Source: Saprospiraceae bacterium
Lineage (GTDB): Bacteria > Bacteroidota > Bacteroidia > Chitinophagales > Saprospiraceae
NCBI GenBank assembly: GCA_020436935.1
Contig: JAGQWX010000003.1
Location: forward strand, 1-64,000
Length of the DNA stretch: 64,000 nucleotides
Direction of reading: 5' to 3'
Shown here in pieces: positions 45,233 through 52,665 of this stretch; position 1 is the stretch's first letter, and every line of letters starts with the position of its first letter. The notes beneath the pieces were generated by a model. That model made no database searches, was not told the DNA's origin, and saw nothing but the letters and a program-made list of their open reading frames with translations. The position numbers were made by a program, and so were the translations under genes.

Positions 45233-46441
45233 TTATTTACTTTCTGCGTCTGCTTTAATTTTTTCGTAGATGCTCGTTTGGTTGCCAAAGATTTTGGTAA
45301 ATCCTCGGACATCATCACCTGTCCAGCCTGTATTCATTTCACCGTAGCTGCCAAATTTTTTACTCATCAAATCGTAAGGAGAACTAATGCCAATGACCTG
45401 ATAGCGGTAAGGGAAGAGTTGAATGTAAACTTCACCTGTAACATTTTCCTGAGAGCTTTCGAGGAAAGCCTCAATGTTTCTCATTACAGGATCAAGGATT
45501 TGGCCTTCGTGCAACCAGGTACCATAGAACTGTGCCAACTGATCTTTCCAGCTCAATTGCCATTTGGTCAATACGTGTTTCTCAAGTGCATGATGACCTT
45601 TGATGATGAGCATAGGCGCTGCAGCTTCAAAGCCCACGCGGCCCTTGATGCCGATGATGGTATCACCTACGTGAATATCTCTTCCTATACCGTATGGACC
45701 GGCAATTCTTTGTAATGCTTCAATAGCCTCTACGGGGTGATTGTAGCTTGTACCGTTTACGGATTTCAATTCTCCCTTTTCAAATCCAATTACTACTTCT
45801 TCAGTTTCGGTCTTGGTTACTTGCGTTGGCCAGGCTTCTTCAGGAAGCATTCCTTTGGAGTTGAGTGTTTCTCGTCCGCCCACACTGGTTCCCCACAAAC
45901 CTTTATTGATGGAGTAGGCAGCCTTGGCGAAATTCATCTGTACTCCACGAGCTGTAAGGTATTCTATCTCTGCTTCTCTGCTCAATTTCAGGTCCCGGAT
46001 AGGCGTGATGATTTCAACATCCGGAATCATTATCTGGAAGACCATGTCAAACCTTACCTGGTCGTTTCCTGCTCCTGTACTCCCGTGTGCCACTGTTTTG
46101 GCTCCAAGTTTCTTTACGTGTTCGGCGATGTGAAGTGCCTGACTCAATCGCTCTGCACTCACACTGAGCGGATAGGTTGAGTTTTTCAACACGTTGCCAT
46201 ATACCAAAAACCTGATGATGTCATTGTAGTAGGATTTGGTTGCATCTACAGTGGTATGGGTTTTTACACCAAGTGTGTAGGCGTGATCCTCAATTTTTTT
46301 CAACTCTGCTGCATCAAAGCCTCCAGTATTGACAATGATGGAATGCACTTCAAATCCTCTATCTTCAGTGAGGTATTTTACACAAAATGAGGTGTCGAGC
46401 CCTCCACTGAATCCCAGTACTATTTTTGGTTTGTCTGACAT
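45233..46441 (-). CDS. argG: Argininosuccinate synthase
   Basis: A 402-aa ATP-dependent synthase joining citrulline and aspartate. The PP-loop VLGFSGGLDTSFCVKYL is at the N-terminus, followed by HGSTGAGNDQVRFD and SVGGRETLNSKG. Full length. It lies 21 bases downstream of the GNAT gene and begins the run argG-argC-argD-argF'-argB-argE-argH. Confidence 0.96.
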   Translation of the reverse strand: MSDKPKIVLGFSGGLDTSFCVKYLTEDRGFEVHSIIVNTGGFDAAELKKIEDHAYTLGVKTHTTVDATKSYYNDIIRFLVYGNVLKNSTYPLSVSAERLSQALHIAEHVKKLGAKTVAHGSTGAGNDQVRFDMVFQIMIPDVEIITPIRDLKLSREAEIEYLTARGVQMNFAKAAYSINKGLWGTSVGGRETLNSKGMLPEEAWPTQVTKTETEEVVIGFEKGELKSVNGTSYNHPVEAIEALQRIAGPYGIGRDIHVGDTIIGIKGRVGFEAAAPMLIIKGHHALEKHVLTKWQLSWKDQLAQFYGTWLHEGQILDPVMRNIEAFLESSQENVTGEVYIQLFPYRYQVIGISSPYDLMSKKFGSYGEMNTGWTGDDVRGFTKIFGNQTSIYEKIKADAESK

Positions 46442-46462
46442 CTAATTTCTAATTTGCAGGTA

Positions 46463-47194
46463 TTAAATAAAAAGTGATTTCGCTGCTTTCACCGTTGATG
46501 GGCGCAGACCTGTGCTGTTTCTCATGTTCTTGGCTTTTGGAGCTCCCGCCTTTTTGGTGAAAGGTCTCAAAAGTCTCATCTTTTTCAAACGCATAAATCT
46601 GTCATAGATTTCTACGTTCTTTTCAAAATCCTCTTTGGTCTCCTCGGGCGTGTAATGATCTTCTGGATCGTAAAGCATAGCTGTACACATGCAGTTCTTG
46701 TGCTCTTTGGATTTTAGAATTTCATAGTTGACGCAGCTTTTGCAACCATCCCAGAACTTGGAGTCTTTGGTAAGTTCTGAATAGGTGACAGGTTCATAAC
46801 CCAGGTCGCTGTTGATTTTCATCACGGCCAGACCGGTGGTCAGACCAAATATTTTTGCTTTTGGATATTTTTCTCTCGATAGGTTGAAAATGCGTTGCTT
46901 GATGGCTTTTGCCACACCGGTTTTTCTGAAGTCGGGTGCAACAATCAATCCTGAATTGGCAACGTAGTCGCCGTCCCAGGTCTCGATGTAACAAAACCCT
47001 ACCCATGTGCCGTCGTCCTTCAGTGCAATGACAGCCTTGCCTTCGTACATTTTGAGTTGAATGTATTCGGGAGACCTCTTGGCAATGCCAGTACCTCTGG
47101 CTTTTGCTGACGATTCCATTTCGTCTACAATGGTTTGTGCATAATCCAAATGTTCAGGAGTGGCAATTAAAATATTTATATCCTGGTGTCTCAT
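46463..47194 (-). CDS. GNAT-family N-acyltransferase (candidate N-acylglutamate synthase)
   Basis: A 243-aa GNAT protein. The acyl-CoA motif SGLIVAPDFRKTGVAKAIKQ and GLTTGLAVMKINSDLGYEPV are visible. Residues 151-170 contain four Cys (CKSC and CMC), which could bind a metal or form disulfides. The C-terminal 50 residues are basic and probably flexible. No ArgA or ArgJ is otherwise seen in the cluster, and this gene heads the arg operon, so it is the obvious candidate for acylating glutamate (acetyl or succinyl). That function is inference. Confidence 0.82.
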   Translation of the reverse strand: MRHQDINILIATPEHLDYAQTIVDEMESSAKARGTGIAKRSPEYIQLKMYEGKAVIALKDDGTWVGFCYIETWDGDYVANSGLIVAPDFRKTGVAKAIKQRIFNLSREKYPKAKIFGLTTGLAVMKINSDLGYEPVTYSELTKDSKFWDGCKSCVNYEILKSKEHKNCMCTAMLYDPEDHYTPEETKEDFEKNVEIYDRFMRLKKMRLLRPFTKKAGAPKAKNMRNSTGLRPSTVKAAKSLFI

Positions 47195-47298
47195 TTAATT
47201 TATCTAAGTCTAAGTTTTTTATAAAATATGGTGAAAAAAGTAAAAGGTGACCACAATGCAGTCAGAAGATGAATGGTGCATCTTATGTAGGGAATCTA

Positions 47299-47433
47299 CT
47301 AAAATCGCCTATACCTGATGGTAGCGGGCTTTAAAACAAAAACTGTATTGGGAAATACAGAAAAAACCCCACGCAATATAGTGCCAGGAAGACCTTGCAC
47401 ATCAGCGATTTTAATGGTGAGATTTTTATTCAT
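47299..47433 (-). CDS. Short leader ORF before the arg operon (44 aa)
   Basis: A 44-codon ORF on the minus strand from ATG 47433 to TAG 47299-47301, followed by a second TAG. It starts MNKNLTIKIADVQGLPGT and ends ATIRYRRF, so three of the last five codons are Arg (AGG, AGG, CGA); there is one other Arg (CGT). A perfect -7 element lies 34 bases upstream. It could be a regulatory leader peptide or an unrelated small protein; the first is inference from position and Arg clustering. Confidence 0.4.
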   Translation of the reverse strand: MNKNLTIKIADVQGLPGTILRGVFSVFPNTVFVLKPATIRYRRF

Positions 47434-47466
47434 TATCTTAATTGATAAATTGGTTGAAAATTTTGG

Positions 47467-47474
47467 CAAATGTA
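47467..47474 (-). promoter_or_regulatory. Predicted -7 promoter element of arg operon
   Basis: Reads TACATTTG on the minus strand, a perfect TAnnTTTG. Predicted start near 47460 gives a leader of about 265 bases before the GNAT gene and places the 44-codon ORF 27 bases from the mRNA 5' end. Confidence 0.5.
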
Positions 47475-47619
47475 TAAACTTTATTCAATTGAATTTAGTT
47501 TCAACATGAATGATTTTTTATAAATGTAAATATTTCACATTTAGAGCGCAATGCTTATAATCTTGTGAAATTTTCATACCTTTTTCCTTGTTTTTTTTAT
47601 CATTCTTTAGACGTAAAAA

Positions 47620-48774
47620 TTGGCTGACGGTTACATAAATTACGATATCATCATCGGAGGGGGAGGAGCGGCCGGTTTGAGTCTTGCATATCGACTTGCA
47701 AATCAGGAGTTTAGTCACCTGAATGTGCTGCTGATTGAGGCAGAAAATGATAAAAAAAATGACAGGACCTGGTGTTCGTGGCTGCCTCCTGACAGAATAT
47801 TTGACGAGATGGCTTTGACATGTTTTGAATCCCTCGAAGTTAAGGATGGATATGAGACTTTCATCAGTAACATTGGCCCATACCGATACCGGATGATCAG
47901 ATCATCTGATTTTTATCATGCGGTTCATAACAGAATGAGTGAGTCGAAAAATGTAGTGGTTTTAACCGAGAAGATTACGTCTGAAAGTGAAGGAAAGGAA
48001 GAGGTTTTGATTCAAACTGAGCATGGTGGGAAATTTACAACTCCGCTTTACTTCAAATCTTTTGCCAACCACCCGGACCTCAAAAGTGCCAGACTCTACG
48101 TTGATCAGCATTTCGGAGGTTGGTTTGTAAAGTTTAAGACATCTGTTTTTGATCCCCGGAAGGCATTGTTTATGGATTTTTCCATTGAGCAGGGCAAGGA
48201 TGTGAGGTTTATGTACGCCCTTCCATATTCCCCGACAGAGGCCCTAATAGAATTGGCGGTTTTCTCCAATGATATTTGGAATACAGCAGATTACGATCAA
48301 GTGCTTCAACAATACATTCATCAAAATTATTCCAACCTTGATTACGAAATTGTGGACACAGAATATGGCGTCATCCCTATGACAGACTACAATTTCACTG
48401 TGCACAACACATCAAAAATCATCCATATCGGAGCCGCGGGTGGAGCCATCAAACCCAGTACAGGCTTTGCATTCTCCAGAATCCAGCGTCAGTGCGATTA
48501 CATCATCACTCAGCTGCGAGACGGCAAAGACATCCAAATGAGTGAGGTATTCTCCAAACGGCACAAGCTCTATGATAAAACCATGCTGGACGTCATTCTC
48601 TCCGGAAGAATTATGGGCAAGTTTGTATTCATGGACCTTTTCAGAAAAAACAAGATGCTCGACATCCTTCGATTTCTTGACGAAGACACCAGCATTTTGG
48701 AGGAGTTGAAGATCATGTCAACTTGCGATGTTGGAGCATTTGGGAAGGGGTTTTGGAGAAGTTTGCGGACCTAA
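47620..48774 (+). CDS. Lycopene cyclase (CrtY/CrtL type)
   Basis: A 384-aa FAD/NAD(P)-fold cyclase. YDIIIGGGGAAGLSLAYRLA is the dinucleotide motif, NDRTWCSWLP and YRYRMIRSSDFYHAV match the lycopene cyclase family, and IHIGAAGGAIKPSTGFAFSR is the conserved later block. It converts lycopene to beta-carotene. The start is TTG 47620: a stop codon lies two codons upstream and no ATG precedes the Rossmann motif. No crtI, crtB or crtE is nearby, so the rest of carotenoid synthesis lies elsewhere. It overlaps the convergent regulator gene by 4 bases. Confidence 0.9.
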   Translation: MADGYINYDIIIGGGGAAGLSLAYRLANQEFSHLNVLLIEAENDKKNDRTWCSWLPPDRIFDEMALTCFESLEVKDGYETFISNIGPYRYRMIRSSDFYHAVHNRMSESKNVVVLTEKITSESEGKEEVLIQTEHGGKFTTPLYFKSFANHPDLKSARLYVDQHFGGWFVKFKTSVFDPRKALFMDFSIEQGKDVRFMYALPYSPTEALIELAVFSNDIWNTADYDQVLQQYIHQNYSNLDYEIVDTEYGVIPMTDYNFTVHNTSKIIHIGAAGGAIKPSTGFAFSRIQRQCDYIITQLRDGKDIQMSEVFSKRHKLYDKTMLDVILSGRIMGKFVFMDLFRKNKMLDILRFLDEDTSILEELKIMSTCDVGAFGKGFWRSLRT

Positions 48775-49403
48775 TTTCTATTGTGGTATTTATTGAGGGC
48801 TTCTGTTTTGTTGGTAACCTGCAATCGATCATAAATTCTATGGATGTGCTGTTTTACAGTTCCTGTAGTTAAGCCTACTTGATCTGCTATTTCTTTATAT
48901 AGCAAGCCTTGAGACAGTAAGTTGAGGATTTGTATCTCTCTTTCACTCAAGGGATGTTTTGTTGATGGAGGGGTTGTAACTTCAGCTTGCGCAAAAGCAT
49001 CAATCACTTTTCTGGCTATCTCTGGGCTCATTGGAGCTCCTCCATTGTACAGCTCAAGTATCGACGCTACAATACTTTCAGGAGTCGAGTTTTTTAAGAC
49101 ATACCCTTTGGCACCTGCTTTAATGCTTTCAAAAATTTTTTGATTGTCTTCAAAAACCGTAAACATGCAGAATTGTGTTTTTGGGTGACATGCTCTTACC
49201 TCTGAGATAACCTGAATACCACTCATACCTGGTAAGCCAATATCACAAATGACGATATCGGCAGGAAAGTTTTTCAAAAATGCAATTGCAGATTCTGCGT
49301 TGTGGTATACCTGGGTACATTCAATTTTACCAGAGTCATTCAACAATTTTTTTAGGTCGTATGCTATGTTTACTATGTCTTCAATAATTGCAACTTTCAT
49401 CAT
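48771..49403 (-). CDS. NarL/FixJ-type response regulator
   Basis: A 210-aa regulator. Receiver domain 1-122 with acidic residues after MMKVAIIEDI and phospho-acceptor D54 in VICDIGLPGM; LuxR HTH about 146-205 (HPLSEREIQILNLLSQGLLY, then VGLTTGTVKQHIHRIYDRL). Two ATG codons in tandem (49403 and 49400) are possible starts. The kinase gene ends 81 bases upstream, and a 20-bp palindrome lies at 49472-49491 in that gap, the natural site for autoregulation. Confidence 0.92.
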   Translation of the reverse strand: MMKVAIIEDIVNIAYDLKKLLNDSGKIECTQVYHNAESAIAFLKNFPADIVICDIGLPGMSGIQVISEVRACHPKTQFCMFTVFEDNQKIFESIKAGAKGYVLKNSTPESIVASILELYNGGAPMSPEIARKVIDAFAQAEVTTPPSTKHPLSEREIQILNLLSQGLLYKEIADQVGLTTGTVKQHIHRIYDRLQVTNKTEALNKYHNRN

Positions 49404-49471
49404 TTAGTTGGATTTTTATAAGTGGCTCTATCATACGTGAAAACCAAAATATCAACTTCCCGGGAGCTTTA

Positions 49472-49491
49472 TTTATAACTTTAGTTATAAA
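49472..49491. promoter_or_regulatory. 20-bp palindrome between kinase and regulator (operator candidate)
   Basis: TTTATAAC-TTTA-GTTATAAA, 8-bp perfect arms with a 4-base spacer. It overlaps the kinase stop codon and lies about 70 bases upstream of the regulator start. It is almost the same as the palindrome at 52517-52536. Confidence 0.6.
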
Positions 49492-50285
49492 GGAATTGAT
49501 TTTTTCTCTAGTGGAATCGTCAGGATTATCTTTAAACCAACAGAGTCATTGGTTACAAACTGTATATTTCCGCGCAACTTTAAAGCTCGTTTTTGCATAT
49601 TGATAAAGCCATTCCCAGCATGATGTTGCAGCTCTTTCATCCCAATGCCATAGTCCGTTAATTCGATTGTTAAAGCTTCAGTGATTTCAAAAACAAGTGA
49701 AAAATTATTAGACTTAGAATGTTTAACAGCATTATGTGTTGCTTCTTTTATGATCAGAAAAATATTTCTTCGGGTTTCTCCTGATAAAGGTATATTTTCA
49801 ATATCACCGTGAATGGTTACTTTAACTTTAATCTTTTGATCTTCAAGAAAACTTGTTACATACCTTCTGGAATAGGCAATCAAACTCTCTATCGTATCAA
49901 ATCCGCTGTTCATGGCCCAAATTATTTCACTCATGTTGAAGACAAGTTCCTGCGCGTGGTCCATGATTTTTTTGGCTTGATCCTGATAAATTTTTTCAGG
50001 AATGTTGTTCAATAGATTTTGACTCAAGTAACGGATATTTGTAAGGCCGCCCCCTAAATCGTCATGCATTTCTGCCGCAATTCTGCTTCTTTCATCTTCA
50101 ATGGCTCTTTGTTGTTCCAGTAAAAGTTTTTGCTCTCTTATTGTAGCGTTTACCAAATCAAGTTCGTGTTGATTTCTTTTTTTTTGGTAGGCATACATAA
50201 ACCAAATGAAAATAGCCGACACAACCAACGGCATGACGAATGAGAGAACAACGATCCAGTAGTTTATATCTCCTTTCTCATACAT
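49485..50285 (-). CDS. Sensor histidine kinase, single TM (HisKA_3)
   Basis: A 266-aa kinase. One hydrophobic helix at about 9-32, then a coiled-coil (KKRNQHELDLVNATIREQKL) and the HisKA_3 helix ERSRIAAEMHDDLGGGLTNI with H74. HATPase_c follows (KEATHNAVKHSKSNNF, DYGIGM, GNGFINMQKRA). There is no extracellular sensor domain of its own; the overlapping polytopic protein upstream (22-base overlap) is the likely partner sensor. It phosphorylates the regulator encoded downstream. Confidence 0.9.
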   Translation of the reverse strand: MYEKGDINYWIVVLSFVMPLVVSAIFIWFMYAYQKKRNQHELDLVNATIREQKLLLEQQRAIEDERSRIAAEMHDDLGGGLTNIRYLSQNLLNNIPEKIYQDQAKKIMDHAQELVFNMSEIIWAMNSGFDTIESLIAYSRRYVTSFLEDQKIKVKVTIHGDIENIPLSGETRRNIFLIIKEATHNAVKHSKSNNFSLVFEITEALTIELTDYGIGMKELQHHAGNGFINMQKRALKLRGNIQFVTNDSVGLKIILTIPLEKKSIPL

Positions 50286-50917
50286 ATAGCCATACCTAAA
50301 TAGCCCAAACTCAAAATAATGTTTCCTTTCTGGAGGATTTCCTTGATTTCAGTGGATGCATTTTCATTGGCAACCATAAGGTGTATAAAATTTAAAATCA
50401 GAAATGCTGAAAAATAAAACAAAATGATTCCTAGTGCAAGATAAAATAATGGTTGTTGAAAAATATTTTTGTAGGGTTGAATGAAAATCAAGTCATAAAC
50501 ATACCAAAAAGCAAGACAAGCACTCAATAAAAGACCAATGTGATATGCCCGAATGTTGACCTTTGTAGGATCAAAATCCGCAAAGAAAAAATAAACTGAT
50601 GCGATCAACCACATGAGACAAATTGCCAATGCAAGATAAAAGTAGGGGTGTTTGCGAAAGCAATTCAGGAAAAAGTACATATAACCAACACATACCAATA
50701 TTGTATAAATGTTATAGGCGGGGTAATTGGTGGGCCAGAAATAGGGCCGCGCATAGTATGTAAATATCAGCTCACAAAAGAAAACCATAAGGATAAAAAT
50801 CACATAATCGTACTTGATCCATTTGCCATTTTTGGGCAAAACAGTCAAAATTGCACTTATAATGATGATCCATTTATAAAGTTCTATTCTTTTAAATATT
50901 TCTATAAGTGCGGCCAT
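50264..50917 (-). CDS. Polytopic membrane protein, putative sensor subunit
   Basis: A 217-aa integral membrane protein with about seven hydrophobic helices (for example WIIIISAILTVLP, YVIFILMVFFCELIF, YFYLALAICLMWLIASVYFF, LFYLALGIILFYFSAFLIL). No family is recognised with certainty. Start ATG 50917 is 1 base past the lipoprotein stop; ATG 50932 is an alternative. Its 3' end overlaps the kinase gene by 22 bases, so the two are probably co-translated. It may sense a membrane or periplasmic signal for the kinase, which lacks its own sensor domain (inference). Confidence 0.7.
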   Translation of the reverse strand: MAALIEIFKRIELYKWIIIISAILTVLPKNGKWIKYDYVIFILMVFFCELIFTYYARPYFWPTNYPAYNIYTILVCVGYMYFFLNCFRKHPYFYLALAICLMWLIASVYFFFADFDPTKVNIRAYHIGLLLSACLAFWYVYDLIFIQPYKNIFQQPLFYLALGIILFYFSAFLILNFIHLMVANENASTEIKEILQKGNIILSLGYLGMAICMRKEI

Positions 50918-50918
50918 A

Positions 50919-51545
50919 TTAATCTCCACCATCTGGGCAAGGTGGACACAGATCACCTAAGTTAATAAATGTAGCTGCTGGGGGTGTAACATCTGGTGAA
51001 TTCTGGTTAGAAGTTGAAATTTCTATTACTATTGTATTTTGATGTTCTCCTGAAGCCCCAACTTGTTGAGGTGGGTTAGAGCCATAATTGCCAAAATGTA
51101 CACCAAGTTTGATGTTTTCCCAATCCTCAAGTGTCATTTGATCAATACTTTTATTTTTAAGATTAGCCATTTCATACAAAATTTTAAAAACATTAAATGT
51201 AACGTAATTGGTACTATCATTGTATAGGTAATTTCTGCTCCCTGGAAAACCTTGAGGTGATCTATTATTTATAATATTTCTCCTTCTCTGATATTCTGTT
51301 ATTAATCTATCTTTTGTTTCTGCTGAAATCCGGTCAGTTTTATAAGATACATTGGGAGCAATCAACTTCCTGAAAGCCTCCATATCAATAATTATAGGAT
51401 TAAGCTTTAGTCTCTCTTTACATCTGTCATCAATAGTTTCACCTGAAGATCCTTGTTTGTTTGTTTCTTTGCATTGGATCAATAATAACATCGAACAAAG
51501 TGGTAACACTGAATTTAGGAAAAGTTGTTTAATTTTAGATTTCAT
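50919..51545 (-). CDS. Hypothetical lipoprotein with C-terminal CPxC motif
   Basis: A 208-aa predicted lipoprotein. The signal MKSKIKQLFLNSVLPLCSML continues to LLIQC with lipobox Cys 25. No domain is recognised in the body (ETNKQGSSGETIDDRCKERL, then TNYVTFNVFKILYEMANLKN). The C-terminus is LGDLCPPCPDGGD, a CPPC pair resembling a redox or metal site, two residues from an acidic end. ATG 51545 begins the signal; a longer in-frame start would add 22 polar residues. Stop is 1 base before the next gene. Confidence 0.6.
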   Translation of the reverse strand: MKSKIKQLFLNSVLPLCSMLLLIQCKETNKQGSSGETIDDRCKERLKLNPIIIDMEAFRKLIAPNVSYKTDRISAETKDRLITEYQRRRNIINNRSPQGFPGSRNYLYNDSTNYVTFNVFKILYEMANLKNKSIDQMTLEDWENIKLGVHFGNYGSNPPQQVGASGEHQNTIVIEISTSNQNSPDVTPPAATFINLGDLCPPCPDGGD

Positions 51546-51625
51546 GTTATTTAGTTTGGAGCTTGAGTTAAATTTATAATTATTTATTTTAAGAATAGGA
51601 AATATTTGCAAATTAATTTTAATTG

Positions 51626-51658
51626 CCTGTTCCCCGTCCCGAATGGACGGGGAACAGG
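51626..51658. terminator. Perfect 14-bp GC-rich hairpin between T9SS and lipoprotein genes
   Basis: CCTGTTCCCCGTCC (51626-51639) pairs with GGACGGGGAACAGG (51645-51658) around a 5-nt loop. It lies 8 bases past the stop of the T9SS protein gene on the minus strand and is followed there by an AT-rich tail. Its GC content stands out from the surroundings. Confidence 0.65.
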
Positions 51659-51665
51659 AGTCATT

Positions 51666-52457
51666 CTACTTGAGAATTACTACCTTTTCTACAATATGAA
51701 AATCTTCTTTTTTGATCCTTAAGAAATAGGTTCCACTATCCACATCTAGTAAATCTATCATGCCATCATTAGCTGTTAAGTCTGATTTGATGGTATTTCC
51801 AAAAGAGTCCAAAACATCAATTTTTATTCCCGGGTTTAGCCATTCATCATAGAAGATGCCTTCGCTGGGGTTTGGAAATAACTCTTGCCCGACAGGGGTT
51901 GGCACTCTGGATATTGCATTGATTCCATGATATTCTACATTGATGCCTAATTCTTCGCCTAGATCATTTTGGCAGGATATCTCCAAGGGGAAACCAGATA
52001 TTTTTATAAGTGTATCCTGAAGTCTTGGATTTCCATAAAGCAAGACTTTAAAAATGATTTCATTATTGGCAAGTGTCACTCCATTCGGACTTGTCCAATT
52101 GAATTCAGTCGTTCCGGCATTTGAATTGTAAAAATTATCTTCATTTAAACTGAGGTTCTTGTTTGTTGAAGGAATGTCAGAATAATGCATCTTCAGTGCG
52201 TCCCATTCAAAAGTAAACTGGAGTGCTTTGATTGCCGTAAAATCTTTGACTTTTACATCAACCAAATACTGGTTGTTTTTTGTTTGCCTTGGTTCAAAAA
52301 TTAGTGTAACAGACTTTTTTGACTCTTCTTCAGCCAAAAATCTTTTTGGATACGATTCAAAATTTTGCGCTTTGAGTAAAGCAAAATTTATTATGGACAG
52401 GAGGAGTATTGAAAAATAAATCTTCCGATTAAGTATCTGGTAAAGTAAAGAATACAT
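51666..52457 (-). CDS. T9SS-secreted protein with cohesin-like domain
   Basis: A 263-aa secreted protein. A hydrophobic signal spans about 12-31 (SILLLSIINFALLKAQ). Residues about 48-165 have a cohesin/dockerin-partner-like beta-sandwich pattern (YLVDVKVKDFTAIKALQFTF, then GTTEFNWTSPNGVTLANNEI). The C-terminus from about 188 is a T9SS type A sorting domain (GQELFPNPSEGIFY to IVEKVVILK). It is the first gene of the locus ending at 48771, and a 20-bp palindrome lies 60 bases upstream of its ATG. Role unknown. Confidence 0.75.
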   Translation of the reverse strand: MYSLLYQILNRKIYFSILLLSIINFALLKAQNFESYPKRFLAEEESKKSVTLIFEPRQTKNNQYLVDVKVKDFTAIKALQFTFEWDALKMHYSDIPSTNKNLSLNEDNFYNSNAGTTEFNWTSPNGVTLANNEIIFKVLLYGNPRLQDTLIKISGFPLEISCQNDLGEELGINVEYHGINAISRVPTPVGQELFPNPSEGIFYDEWLNPGIKIDVLDSFGNTIKSDLTANDGMIDLLDVDSGTYFLRIKKEDFHIVEKVVILK

Positions 52458-52516
52458 GATGTTGAAATTTTGAAGTAATTAATGCCTCAAAACTCCAGAC
52501 AAAACCGTTATCGCAG

Positions 52517-52536
52517 ATTATAACTTTGGTTATAAT
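52517..52536. promoter_or_regulatory. 20-bp palindrome upstream of T9SS gene (operator candidate)
   Basis: ATTATAAC-TTTG-GTTATAAT, 8-bp perfect arms with a 4-base spacer, 60 bases upstream of the ATG at 52457. It matches the palindrome at 49472-49491 at all but three positions, consistent with binding by the same regulator. Confidence 0.6.
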
Positions 52537-52600
52537 GCATCCAAAACTTCGATTTGTGGTGTTAAACTACGTACACTTTTGTGGGCGCATTTGAAAATTA

Positions 52601-52642
52601 TTAATGGTTAATGGTTAATGATTAATGATTAATGATTAATGA
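52601..52642. repeat. Six tandem heptamers (TTAATGR)
   Basis: TTAATGG twice, then TTAATGA four times, 52601-52642, just downstream of the four-helix-bundle gene. The opposite arm of a pair with 53049-53069. Confidence 0.85.
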
Positions 52643-52665
52643 TGGTTTTATTAATGTGTTGGTTA

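Larger units (their letters stand above)
47195..47619. other. Divergent arg/crtY intergenic region with long arg leader
   Basis: About 425 bases. On the minus strand it holds a perfect -7 box (47467-47474), the 44-codon leader ORF (47299-47433) and a possible leader hairpin (47266-47284, AAGATG with CATCTT). CTGTATT-GGGA-AATACAG at 47343-47360 is a palindrome inside the leader ORF. On the plus strand there is a weak 7/8 -7 match for the cyclase (47558-47565). Confidence 0.55.

Noticed and set aside
47257-47290. ArgR box search in the arg leader
   Set aside because: The only TGAAT-like element lacks the paired ATTCA half; no credible ARG box was found.
47525-47541. Possible CRP/FNR-like site (TGTAAATATTTCACA) upstream of the cyclase
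   Set aside because: Half-sites are 5 rather than 6 bases apart, the match is partial, and the region is AT-rich, so it may be chance.
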